Part shown: positions 22,241-32,554 of the stretch, in pieces
Position numbering within the stretch: the stretch's first letter is position 1
Layout: each line of letters opens with the position of its first letter
From: Undaria pinnatifida
Taxonomy: Eukaryota > Sar > Phaeophyceae > Laminariales > Alariaceae
Assembly: GCA_012845835.1 (NCBI GenBank)
Contig: JABAKD010000023.1
Span: 20,570,691-20,634,690, forward strand
DNA length: 64,000 nt
Direction of reading: 5' to 3'
Made by a program: the position numbers and the translations under genes
The notes under the pieces: generated by a model
What the model saw: the letters and a program-made list of their open reading frames with translations, nothing else
Told to the model about the DNA's origin: nothing
The model's database searches: none

Positions 22241-22630
22241 TCATTCTTTGGTTGCAGGGATTCGGTCAGGAGTTTTTTTTCGTCTCGGCCTAAGTATGCG
22301 ATTCGCGGAACTGGAATTATCGGTCGAATAGCTTCGTTCGAGCGCCGGCTTCGGGAGGCGGCTCCAAAGCCCCTCGCCCTGCCGTGTCCGTTCTGCACAT
22401 CGATGTGAACGCGGACGGTTGCCGAGCGAGACAAGCGAGAAGTTGCAAAAATACCGCATGTCGAGGAAGAATTTCGGAGAATCTGGTTGAATCTTAATGT
22501 CTGCAGCGCTTGGATGATTTACAAAATTGGCATCATTTCCAAACGGTACTTGATAATGTTTGGAATTTTGCGGTGGCATATACAACTTATTATTATTGTT
22601 TGGTCACAGATTGTGCACCAGGCGTTTAAT
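22241..22630. other. no gene recognised
   Basis: Minus frames of about 110 codons are open but show no family features. Confidence 0.35.
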
Positions 22631-22631
22631 A

Positions 22632-22895
22632 GCACGTACGTGCAAGGTTTTCAGATTTGCACGTACGCTCAGTACTGCCCCTGCCGACCTCGAGAGCAGA
22701 CCTCGAGTCCCCCAAAGGGTTGGGTTGGGGTTAGGGTTAGGGTTAGGGTTTGGGTTAGGTTTAGGGTCGGGTCTGGGGTCGGGTTGGTCTGGGCAGCGCA
22801 ACCGTCGTTTTGCGCCGACCTGCACATAGGGAGCCGCTATACATAAATCGCTATTGAATTTACGTGCAAATTTAAAAAACCTTGCACGTACGTGC
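22632..22895. mobile_element. inverted-repeat element enclosing telomere-like repeats
   Basis: Left arm 22632-22667 (GCACGTACGTGCAAGG then TTTTCAGATTTGCACGTACG) matches the reverse complement of 22861-22895 with a few differences. Each arm itself contains two copies of the palindromic core TGCACGTACG(T). The interior holds the telomere-like array at 22717-22788. No ORF. It may be a small DNA transposon or a foldback structure that captured, or was capped by, telomeric DNA. Confidence 0.55.
22717..22788 (+). repeat. interstitial telomere-like repeats (TTAGGG)n
   Basis: Perfect TTAGGG units occur near the centre, with degenerate GGGTTG, GGGTTT, GGGTCG and GGGTCT units on both sides, about 12 units in all. 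G-rich strand is the plus strand. Confidence 0.8.
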
Positions 22896-22939
22896 AATTT
22901 CACGGGAGCCCCAGATTGTGAGACAGAACGAAACAATCG

Positions 22940-23707
22940 CAATCAGCCAACGTATGAAGCAAGTAAAATGCTAGCGTATACCGGGGACGAGAACACAACA
23001 AAACAGACCAGAGACCAAAATACTTGAAAGAGACCAGAGACCAGCGACCACTTTGTGCTGTCTAAAACTGAATATGGCGTTTTCTCCACACTCGAGTCAT
23101 CAAGGGCCCAAGAGTCGAGACGAGACGAAGCAAGGTTATTTGCCCCGTCCCATTCGAGACCCAGAGCAGCGTAGGGCACCAACTGCCAGGGGTGTGAGAC
23201 GAAGCATGCACGGCATGGGCTAGAAAACGTTGCCTGCAACAACTGCCCGCCACAGTATAAACGCGCGGAAGCCGCGATGGGTCATGCTTTGAGTTTTGCT
23301 TTACGTGGTTATTGCTGTTGGGGTAGCTTGGGGATAGACACAATCTAAATGCGATCGATGCCGAGGAACGAATGCAGGCAAGGGGATTTACACAACAGAG
23401 GAGTAACTGACTGCTGTGCTCCAGCTAGCTACTAATGTGGTGTGCCCTCATCAACTGAAACCAAGCAACAGACACACATCTTGCCCGGTTCGAGAGCAGG
23501 GACGCCGGTCTGTCAAAGGGCTAATCCAGCTGTCGCGGTCGTTCGTTATTCATAGTGCCGCGCTGTAGGCTTTATACGTGCAGCGGTCGGTTGTGTGTGT
23601 GCTGTCGAGCAGTCATGTGCTGTGTGCGTGCTGGCCATGTGGCTGCAGGTGGGTCTCTCCCAGGCACGAACAACAAGTAAACCGCATCTTTCCTAAAACA
23701 AAATCAC
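22940..23707. other. no gene recognised
   Basis: No identifiable domain on either strand. Confidence 0.4.
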
Positions 23708-23749
23708 AAAATATCGCGAAGGTGGGAATTCTCACCTACGCGATATTTT
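23708..23749. repeat. 42-bp near-perfect palindrome
   Basis: Arms AAAATATCGCG.AGGTG meet at a central GAATTC; 19 of 21 positions pair. It could form a cruciform. Whether it is a protein-binding site or an inverted-duplication scar is not visible. Confidence 0.7.
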
Positions 23750-24520
23750 GGTATGTGCGGACCATGTATGGCGAAAATATCCCAACAGCCCAGGGTCGTC
23801 TAAAACTCCAGACGCACATAATTCGGCTCTAAACGACCAATATCGCGATATCTTCGAGTTGCGCCACGCAAAGGTCATAGTAAAAGTCGACAGTATCCAC
23901 GGAAGGACCCAGTGGGTGGCATACGTTCGTCCGCATGAAGATGTGCCGTTTATCATATTGATAGAAGTAGTATTAAGTTGTTTTGGGGCCTACCTTCCAC
24001 AGAGTCGGGGGCTGTTAGTGATAATGATACGATTTCATACCGGTCTAGCATTTTTTTGTGTGCCTTGTGTGAGGCTCGATTATCCCTCTTTTCCCGTTTA
24101 GCGTGTCTTTCCTCTGGTGTGAGTTCTCTACGTTGAAAGTGCCAATTGGATCGAGGGCATTCTAAACCCCTTTTAAGGCTCCACTCTAAGTGAGTTCTTC
24201 GTACATTGTGCATGTAAGCCTGGAGGACCCATCTTGTATCTCACGCCGAGTCGGAGAGCTGTTTCGTGACTATGGTACGATCAAGTATTGATCTGTGATA
24301 CGGATTCTTGTGTCTGCCTTGTGTTATGTCTGCATAATTCGTTTTTCATTTTTGTGTATCTTCACTAGTGTAAGTGCCGCGGACATTGAAGTATAGCTAA
24401 TTGAATTGAGGGTATGCAGTGTCGTCTTTAGTTCTTCTCTGTGAGTGAGTTCTTCGTAAATTTTGGAAACAAACATGGAGGACCTATCATAGTATGTTCT
24501 TCGTCTACTACTGTGGGAGT
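23750..24520 (-). repeat. diverged duplication with possible coding remnant
   Basis: 24060-24250 and 24310-24500 are related in order: TGCCTTGTGT, a GTGTCTTTCCTC/GTGTATCTTCAC block, GTGAGTTCTTCGTA and CATG(T)...TGGAGGACC. Minus frames across them (23953-24213 and 24324-24689) are rich in Lys, Arg, His and Glu and look protein-like (for example ELTPEERHAKREKRDNR), so this may be a decayed repeat-containing gene. I do not recognise it. A plus frame at 23748-24101 is less convincing. Confidence 0.35.
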
Positions 24521-24789
24521 AAACACCGAGGGGTTTTCCAAGGCACATCAACGGCGCCTTCCTTTTTCCCTTCCGTAAATTAAACATTTTCAACCATTCC
24601 GTCCCATACCTTTTTATTGATGCAATGTCCTCTTTGCTTTCGCCTCGAAGCCTCGAAACAAAGCAGGTTCTCAATTTTCCTTTCGGCATTTCTGGCCAAC
24701 TTTTACTTGGCAGCGGTTTTAATAACAGGGTGTTTCGCCTATGCTTGCTTCCTTTGTTTATATGTTATCCTTCCATCAAAGTAAACCTC

Positions 24790-25040
24790 CCGAACCTCAT
24801 GTTCGTATTAATCTCTTGGCATTACTTTAAACTTCGATTTTTTTATAACTACAACTTATTTCGTCGAGTGCTACCCTTCCTTACCCAAAGAATGGGCGCC
24901 ATGGAATGTCGAATCATGATCTTTAGAACCTCATATTCGTATTAAATAAACTCTCGGCATTACTTTGAACTTCAATGATGTCGAATCGAACAGCTACAAC
25001 TTTTTCCTTTTTCCTCGTCCAAGTGATGCCCTGCCCTACC
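24790..25040 (+). repeat. direct duplication of about 100 bp
   Basis: 24797-24890 and 24929-25030 share AACCTCAT.TTCGTATTAA, CTC.TGGCATTACTTT.AACTTC and ACAACTT...TCGTC.AGTG blocks. Confidence 0.6.
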
Positions 25041-25119
25041 CGCAACCCTTGTATTTTATAAATTGTTAGAGTGTCAACGTATCAATTTGGTGTCCCACAG
25101 AGTTTTATTATTACTATAT

Positions 25120-25660
25120 GTATATTTCGGAGGGAGTAGCCGACTTTCATTCTCGAATGCTGAATTAAGAGTAACATATAAGATAACTAATAATATTCTG
25201 TATTCGTACTCCTCCCGATATTAAAGCCGGGGGGAGAAAAAACAAAATAAACCGCCTACCATACGTATGATAGAGAAGTATAGTGGAAACTACAGGAATA
25301 AATTTATAAAATAGATGTTAAGTTAGATCTAGCTCAAAATTCCCCAACTAAATTAAAAATACCAACACTTACCATTATAGTGAACAAGAAATAGGGCCCC
25401 TCCTAATAAAAACTCACTCATATAGTATATTACAAGTACCAACAACTCAGCTTGCAAAGATGAGTATTGACCTGAAATTCGTCGAACTCACGGCTGACGT
25501 CCTTGAAATATTTTTTATAACAATATGACCCCTCCCATTATGAAAAAACTCACCCACATTATATTACAAGTACCAACAACGCAGCTTGCAAAGATGAGTA
25601 TTGACCCGAAATTCGTCGAACTCAAGGCTGACGTCCTTGAAATATTTTTATTAAATATAA
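25120..25660 (+). repeat. dispersed repeat family R1, copy 2, with tandem end
   Basis: Related to 21778-22216 and 31770-32299. The last about 131 bp are tandemly duplicated (25395-25525 and 25527-25655), each ending GCAGCTTGCAAAGATGAGTA, CGAAATTCGTCGAACTCA and GGCTGACGTCCTTGAAATAT. Confidence 0.7.
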
Positions 25661-25967
25661 TATCGGGCACATCGTGGCTTTTTGCAGTTATTTGGCGGTG
25701 TCTGTTAATTGGCCGTACGTGTACCCGTTCGCCGAAATATTTCAATCATTTCAATTTTCTGGCGGTCTGCAGCAAACATTTCAAATGTGTGCCCATTCGA
25801 TCGACAAATGTTACGCTGGCGAATGCAATGTGCCTCCCGTGTAATCGTTCGGCTGAGATACTACTATGAGACGAACTGCCGTTTGTAGCGTGTATTGCAT
25901 GTGCATCCGCTGCACGTTCAGCAATTCCGCCTTATAAAGCTTGGATGTGATAGTGGTAAGCAGTGCC
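25661..25967. other. no gene recognised
   Basis: Short stretch upstream of the miniature LTR element; contains related CCCGTTCGCCGAAATA / CCCGTGTAATCGTTCGGCTGAGATA phrases but no gene. Confidence 0.35.
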
Positions 25968-25971
25968 CCAA

Positions 25972-26055
25972 TGTTTAGGTTATTGTGGGGCATTAGTCCG
26001 TTGGACCACTTGCAAAAGGTTAACCAATGGCTTACCCAAACTAAGCCTTGTAACA
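25972..26055 (+). repeat. 5' LTR of element A
   Basis: 84 bp, TG...CA ends. It differs from the 3' LTR at roughly ten positions by eye. Confidence 0.75.
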
Positions 26056-26194
26056 CTCTCCCCCCCTGAAACGGCGGGATAGCAGGTCGGCCGGATATAC
26101 GGGCGGACCTGTCAATTATCCAAGCCGTTTCATTTCCTGGATATACCGGAGAGAGCATTTTTCAAGTTCGACATGGGGAAAGTCTGAAAAAGTT

Positions 26195-26250
26195 TATTAT
26201 GGTGGATGTGGGGTTTGAACCCACGACCCAAAAAACCCATGGTCTGTCGA
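26195..26250 (-). tRNA. tRNA 3'-half-like sequence inside element A
   Basis: On the minus strand a perfect 5-bp T stem (GTGGG/CCCAC) encloses loop TTCAAAC, followed by ATCCACC and ACC-like 3' end. Read on the plus strand it starts TGGTGGATGTGGGG, the form of a primer-binding site complementary to a tRNA 3' end, but it lies about 145 bp from the 5' LTR. The 5' half of a tRNA is not present. Confidence 0.45.
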
Positions 26251-26260
26251 CGACGCCATT

Positions 26261-26344
26261 TGTTAAGGAATTAGTGGGGTATTAGTCCGTTTGACCATTT
26301 GCAAAAGGTTAACCAATAGCTTACCCAAACTAAGCCTTATAACA
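26261..26344 (+). repeat. 3' LTR of element A
   Basis: 84 bp, TGTTAAGG...TAACA, followed at once by target duplication CCAA. Confidence 0.75.
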
Positions 26345-26399
26345 CCAACCGTAGAAAAATTGTTGTATCCTATTAACAACGGTCACGGCCTGCTCTTGG

Positions 26400-27180
26400 A
26401 ATGTTTTGCGTAAAACGTTTCGATTGACCCATCTTTCTGCGGACTTACGCCCTTTTAAACTCTCTTCGTCAGAAAATATTTAGCCCCAAACCCAAAATGT
26501 TATACCCCTCCCGTGGGATGGCACTATTAAATCGCCCGGGCGTTATTCTGATATTCACCCCTGTTACCGTACTACGCCGTTGTGACCCTATGTATGCTGT
26601 AATGTGGATACGTCCGCCCTCCCTTTCCCGTCCTTGGTGTGAAGTAGTATTCAGATAGACACACCCCTTTGAACATATTATAATGCGATGTTTAGAACCA
26701 ATTCATTATATCTACACATCGTAGCATCTCTCGTCGGACTTGATACCATTCGGAACAAGTCCGCCCTCACCCATCCGTCCTTGGTTGTGTCTAGTACGGT
26801 TCAGACTAACACCTCTGTGAACACACTCCTTTTCCCTATAAATTGTGGTATCGCCCGATAGTCTCCCTACGTGGTGCATTTCGTCGGACTTAAGTCTTGC
26901 GGGGTTAATTTTCTCGATAATTCTATACCTTCACATGTCCGTCCTTGGTTGTGACATGTTGTTCAGGCTCCCCCCTCTTTTGAACATGTGCCGTCTCGAA
27001 CCCCTTTTTTACTTTGTTGACCGAGTTGACGCTATAACCACTCATCGAAGTATCGTCAGACTTGCCGGATAATGGTCTGGATGATTAGTAGTCCGTCCAC
27101 GCTCCGGTTATTGGTGTGATATGTATTCCCCAGCTTGATTCGCTCGTCGTGCGGTGTTTTGCCAGCGACATCTTGCCTCT
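26400..27180 (+). repeat. degenerate tandem array, unit about 155 bp
   Basis: Phrases CCGTCCTTGGTTGTG, TTCAG.CT.ACAC and CTTTTGAACA recur near 26629, 26776, 26938 and 27093, with GTCGGACTTG between. Related units reappear at 28900-29360. Confidence 0.6.
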
Positions 27181-27189
27181 AAGAACTTA

Positions 27190-28115
27190 CACGAAGTACG
27201 AATTAACCCCATAAATAAAAGCATGTATGCTTCTAGTTGATCCAGCTTGGGTTATGTGGCCCTGCTGTCTTAACTTAGTATTAGACACTATGTAGCTCCT
27301 GGCCCCACCCTTGTGCGACCGAATTACATGACATGTGAGCCTGTATATAATGTCCCAGGTAATGTTCGTATAGTTCGCTCGCTCGCATCGTTTTGACACT
27401 CGCGGTGACAAAATCATATCATGTACCTGTTCAACCAGGTTTATATATAAGTTTACGTCCGGTACGGCCCAATTGTTCCCCTGGTCTGGTGGTCATCACG
27501 TGTTGTTTGTCGTCATGTTGCCCTTCTTGGACGACCGCATATTTTATACTTAGTATATATTGCACCGCATGATGTATACCAGGTGTATACAGTAAATCTG
27601 TGGACAATGCCCTGGTGTTCGTGAGGCAGTACTGTTATTGTATATTCATAGTTCCTGTTCTATTTATACATGCCCGGTCCTCACCACGTTGTGCGAAAGG
27701 TTGTGTCTCCCATGACTGGTATGACTTATATCGTACCCTTGCCATTCACGGATCGATGTGTTTCACGCTGACACGAAAGTAGTCTCCTGCTCAGGATAAA
27801 ATATAATTTCTTCACGTGAATAGAAACCGGGAATAATTACAATCGTATGTACAGTGTATATTCTCGTACACTAGTACTTCCTCGCTTATCTGGTACACAC
27901 CCATCTTGTATCTTGTCCTGGTATATTACACGGACAATTAGTAGTGTCATATTCGGGTCGACCCTCCCGATCGCATTCCATACGAGGCGCATACATAATC
28001 CGTATTATAGCAGCATATCAATCGCATATATGCAGTTGTATCATGTCATATTCATAACTGTATCCGTGTATTTCACCACGGTGACAGCATACATACATAT
28101 TTTGGTCCCCCTAAC
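27190..28115. other. no gene recognised
   Basis: AT-rich. An open plus frame at 27847-28395 overlaps a known dispersed repeat and has no protein features. Confidence 0.4.
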
Positions 28116-28116
28116 G

Positions 28117-28310
28117 AAAACGGGTTTTATTGTTTCCACGCACAGGTTGAATAACATCACCCTGTTGACGCTGGTACAAGCTACTTCTAAGGGAAGTCGC
28201 CGACCTATATCCTTGATGGGGACACACACCCAGCAACACGCGCGATCCGAATATCACACACAACAGCTTGCAGATATGAGTTGTGACGAATCTTCGACCG
28301 GTTTCACGCC
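28117..28310 (+). repeat. dispersed repeat family R2, copy
   Basis: Matches 52615-52825 along most of its length: AACGGG(G)TTTAT.GTTTCC, CTGGTACAAGCTAC, GGAAGTCGCC.ACCTATATCCTT, GGGGACACACACCCAG and CAGCTTGC. The fragment at 4300-4405 is a shorter relative. Confidence 0.75.
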
Positions 28311-28641
28311 TCCTCCGGCACAATCGCCTGTAGTATCTGTCTGGGTGTTGCTTATGTCCCCGTTGTCCCCGTCAGTATTGCCGCCGTACTTTTGACAGTT
28401 TGTCTGGTAGTTTGCACTCCCGTACCCATCCGTGTGCATCATTCTTGTGAAGCCTGAACATTACAATAAGATGAATGAGATGGGTATATCGCCTCCCCGA
28501 ATATTTTATACTATTTGAAGTGAATAAATATATGAAACCCATCATTTATTAAATGGGAATATCTCCTCGGCAATCTGCGACGTTTTTTTTGTTCTCCAAT
28601 ATATATTTTAGTGATATTTTCATGGAAAACGCCGGAGGATG

Positions 28642-28666
28642 AAAAAAAAAAAAAAAAAAAAAAAAA
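28642..28666 (+). repeat. poly(A) run of 25
   Basis: Uninterrupted A25 after GGATG. It could be the tail of a retroposed sequence lying upstream, but I could not define one. Confidence 0.8.
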
Positions 28667-28899
28667 CGAAAATTTAAACACCCGAAAGAGGGGGTGCCCC
28701 TATCGTGTACCAGGTACGATGTGTGTCATCTAATGGGCCAAGATGACGGGACACGTCGTCTGTTCCTCTATCGTCTGCCCCCCCAGATCCACATGCTCTT
28801 TTCGAGCGAGGTCAACCTGTGTGTATAGCGCTCCAACTATTGCGCTAAGTATCTGTATTACCCCCCAATTCAAGATCTGACATAGTCATGTCGTCATCT

Positions 28900-29360
28900 C
28901 ATACTTGGACTTGCCATAATATATTTCTGTCGCCCTCACACATCTGTTCGTAGCTGCGAAGTATTTTGTTCAGACCGACACTGTGTGAAAGCACGCACAA
29001 GGCACGTCTTATACCAGCTGCTTTGTTGTTAGGTATCGTTGTTATAATCCGACTCGATGTCCGTCATCCCTTTTGATAATATATCTTGCCGGACTTGCCA
29101 CAATAACTCTCTGAAACTTTCCACCCTCACACACCCGTCCATAGTTTTGAAGTATTTTCAGATCGACCCTTCCGAACGTGACCCCCGGTTTTATTTGGGC
29201 ATCATTAGACTGTTTGTTTGGTTATTGTCCTATTGATAGTCGCCCCCACACACACATCGTGGTGCCGTCCGTCCTACTTGCCGTGGTAACTGTCCGGTTA
29301 AGTACGCCCTCACTCTCCATTGTGGTGAGGTATTTACCCAGCCCTCCGTTTTCGATCATA
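28900..29360 (+). repeat. degenerate tandem array, related to 26.4-27.2 kb
   Basis: Phrases CACACA(C)CCGTCCATAG, GAAGTATTTT(GT)TCAGA(T/C)CGAC and CGGACTTGCCA recur near 28932, 29140 and 29310. Confidence 0.5.
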
Positions 29361-31529
29361 CTTATGTGTGGCTGTTAATGGTACTGTTAACATCGGCCGA
29401 CGACGTATATTATCCGGTAAGAGCTATGCGTGTTGGCTAAGGTTTTTTGGGGTAGTCTATTTCGACGCTCCAGTCGTGGTATAAACGAAACCGAAAATCA
29501 AATGAATTGATTCAATAACTTGATTTTTCCATCGGCATTATTTATCGCAGCACCCCCCTGACATTAGTTAAATTAATTTCTCCTTAATTACACCAGATCC
29601 CCCCGTAATTATGTGATTGGTCTCACGTCGGTTTTTATGCGATCTTTCTGTGTAGTGACTCCTCCGTACAAACCTGTGCACACACCTATCGGCCGACCGA
29701 GCCCGTTCTCCATATGGCATATACACAACAGGGGCAACCTCACTCCACATACAAAACATATACAACGTTGGCTGGCCGAGTACATTCTCCATATATACCC
29801 CCTCACAGGTACCAGGATTACATCAATGAATGCTCCACACAGACTCATGTCCATACCGTTTGATGATATTGGGCCACACAGCCACAACTGATTATCGTTG
29901 CCTTCATATTTATCCGTATTTGCTTTCGTGCCATCTCGTCAAAAATGTCCTGATACAGAGAAGATTTTATGCGTATGATATCCATAAAGTATTCGTTCAC
30001 TTACAAGTGCGCGTCATATAATATGCATACTACGTACAACACCAAGTATCCTTATTATGCCCGGCACATAATATCACCTCCGTGTTTTATGTTCTTGATG
30101 CCATATTCGAGTGCACCTTACATTAATATGCATGTGCGCATTACTCGTTCCTGTAGACCTCTCCTTGTCGGTCTCTTATTCGAATTACGATGTATCCTGG
30201 GATGATATGACACGATTCCGTTTTCGTGATACAGCAGTGTGCCGTACCGTCGTGAACCCTGCCAGGTACGTATTAAGTGAATGTACACCTATCATACCCA
30301 TACATGTTCACGTACTACCCACACGTACTGCCCACCGGCACGGTGTACGTAAATATTATTGTGTGACGCTCTGTGGCTTAGCTAGCTTTAAGCTCCATAC
30401 CCGCGAGCTGCCTAACCTCTGCCCTCATACTTGACGTATACCTGACCTGGTGTCCATATGAATACTCATCTCGTATTGAATGATATGCCGGTACATTCAT
30501 GTACATTCTGTGGACAGCGATATCTGATCGGGTACTCCACAGTGGCCACTATATTTCGGTCATTAGCGTGTGTCGTGCTTGTTTCTCGGGTGTATATATA
30601 TATCTGTAGTAGTAGCGGAATGTATATATATACATGTTGCTGGTAGATACCTTTACTCTCAGCGCACGTTTCTTTCTACACGCTTCCGATGCAGCATGAT
30701 ATGGTTGTACCATATAATAATAGCCGAACAGCTTTTCATGCGCGGTTTGTGCCGTCTACTGCGCGATGATCATGTGCTCCTCGTACGAGTAGAGTACTTG
30801 GCACATGCATACCGTTTGCACCAAAATGAATTTAAAGATGACAACGTTTGGAGACTGCATGCACTACGTATCCATACGCCCAAATACATACATATATATA
30901 TATCTAAGAACATATATATACTCGTATATATCTGAGTGCTGACGCAACGTGTATAATCGAATGTGTCTTCCATGCACGCTTTTGACCTGTTTCCCCTCGT
31001 AATGTTTCGTTTGATCGCGGTAGCGAAAAGCCGCCAAACAATATAATAATGGTTCCTATCAAAAACAATTAATGATTAGGGTCTGCTCTCTCGGACTGTA
31101 TGCGAAAATTAAAAACGTACATAGAACTTTGGGACAAGTCTTCGTATGTACTACGCATGTGTCTGCGAGTGTAATACAGCCCACGGTGATCTACGCACAC
31201 CCATCTTTTGTGCAGCCGATGTGTGTGTATTCGCTCATGGTCAGCCTGCCTATTCTTTGTGATAATGCCTTCGTTGGCGTTAATGAGGCTATCGTGTAAA
31301 TCCCTATCCCCACGGTCGGTCGCTTCCTACATTCTCGGCGGGTTACTCGGTTTCAACATTAACCATGCGTCTCCCCGCGGCCCCCTCCACATCTCGTTCT
31401 TACCGATTAGTTGACAGTTCTCAGCCCGCTAACCCGATGTGACCTAGACACCATTCTTCAGTAGATAATTGCTCCCGCACCCACCCGCAGAAATCCCGGG
31501 ACCCCAGATGGCCAGAACGCCGGACGGAG
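29361..31529. other. no gene recognised
   Basis: About 2.2 kb of AT-rich DNA with TATATA runs (30595-30640 and 30890-30930). Frames on both strands are short and featureless. Confidence 0.45.
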
Positions 31530-32545
31530 AAGAGAAATTACGGCAAGTCCTGGTAGATCGGCGTGCAACCACCAGACTGTACCGTCTTTCTCGATTACGA
31601 CGTTCGATGGTCAGCTGAGGTCTCGCGCCTTTTGCGTGGGACTCCTGTGCTTCGCGAGCTCTGAAAGTTAGCTCGTGAGAATCAACCCTGACAAAGCCAT
31701 CCACCCACAGACCATCCACCATACATAATTTGGGCGTAAAAAGTGGGTCGGAGTCATACAGACTCGTTTATTTTCAGAGTGGTAGTCAACTTTAATTCGC
31801 GAATGCTATATTGATTAGTATTAGCATATTTGATCACTACTACTGTCTTCATACTCCTTATGTATACCAAAATCCGCCATTATAGTGCAAAAACAAAATA
31901 ATAAGACCACCCTCAGGCAGAGAAAACTTACCTGCGCAGTTAACCACAAGTACCAACAACCCTGACCAAGCCATCCATCCGCAAACCATCCACCATACAT
32001 ATGATAGAGCAGGATAGTGGAAACTACCGTAATTAATTTATAAATATACTATGATGTTAAATCTAGCTCAAAATTCCCCACCTGAAGTAAAAATACCAAC
32101 ACCAACCGTTATAGTGGAGAAAAACAAATATATACATTTATATATATATATATTTTAACAAAATAATAGGACCCCTTCCATGGAGAAAAAACTCACCCAC
32201 ATAGTATATTACTAGTACCAACAACGCAGCTTGCAAAGATGAGTATTGACCCGAAAATTCGTCGAACTCACGGCTGACGTCCTTGAAATATTTCTATAAA
32301 ATAATGATTTCATGGGGCTGTTCTCCATGTCATTATCGTTTGTCCATTACCTGGACTCATAATCCATTCCGTGAATTCAACGACCTGCCTGAACCCCTCA
32401 GGCTTACGGACGTTTTGTTTGATTGTCTTCTCGGAGCTATACCATATTTCTTGTCATTATCTATCCTAGAATTCCAGCTCTTCAATCCTTCAGGCCAACA
32501 CAAACAACGGATTATTCATCGTTCTGTTCCAGAATCTACGAAATA
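31530..32545 (+). repeat. dispersed repeat split by a nested insertion
   Basis: 31530-31682 and 32300-32545 together match the contiguous repeat at 18685-19078. The break falls at GAGAAT / AATAATGAT, so 31683-32299 is an insertion. Confidence 0.8.
31683..32299 (+). mobile_element. 617-bp insertion (family R1, copy 3)
   Basis: Comparison with the uninterrupted relative at 18685-19078 defines the insertion and a 3-bp duplication AAT on each side (31680-31682 and 32300-32302). Most of it is family R1, as at 21778 and 25120. Its first 45 bases repeat an internal segment (about 31957-32003). No terminal inverted repeats or ORF are visible, so the class is open. Confidence 0.65.
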
Positions 32546-32554
32546 ATCCTTCAC

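Larger units (their letters stand above)
25972..26344 (+). mobile_element. miniature LTR retrotransposon (SMART/TRIM type), element A
   Basis: Two LTRs of exactly 84 bp (25972-26055 and 26261-26344) start TGTT.AGG and end TAACA. They are flanked by the 4-bp target duplication CCAA (25968-25971 and 26345-26348). The 205-bp interior codes for nothing. The bases before the 3' LTR, CGACGACGCCATT, recur before the 3' LTR of element B at 57212, placing both in one family. With 373 bp in total it is among the smallest class of LTR elements and must be mobilised by another element. Confidence 0.8.

Noticed and set aside
23340..23360. Origin or centromere-like signal near the AT/GC transitions
   Set aside because: Nothing beyond composition supports it.
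27847..28395. 182-codon plus-strand ORF
   Set aside because: It crosses into dispersed repeat R2 (28117-28310), whose other copies are not open in this frame, and has no domain-like composition.
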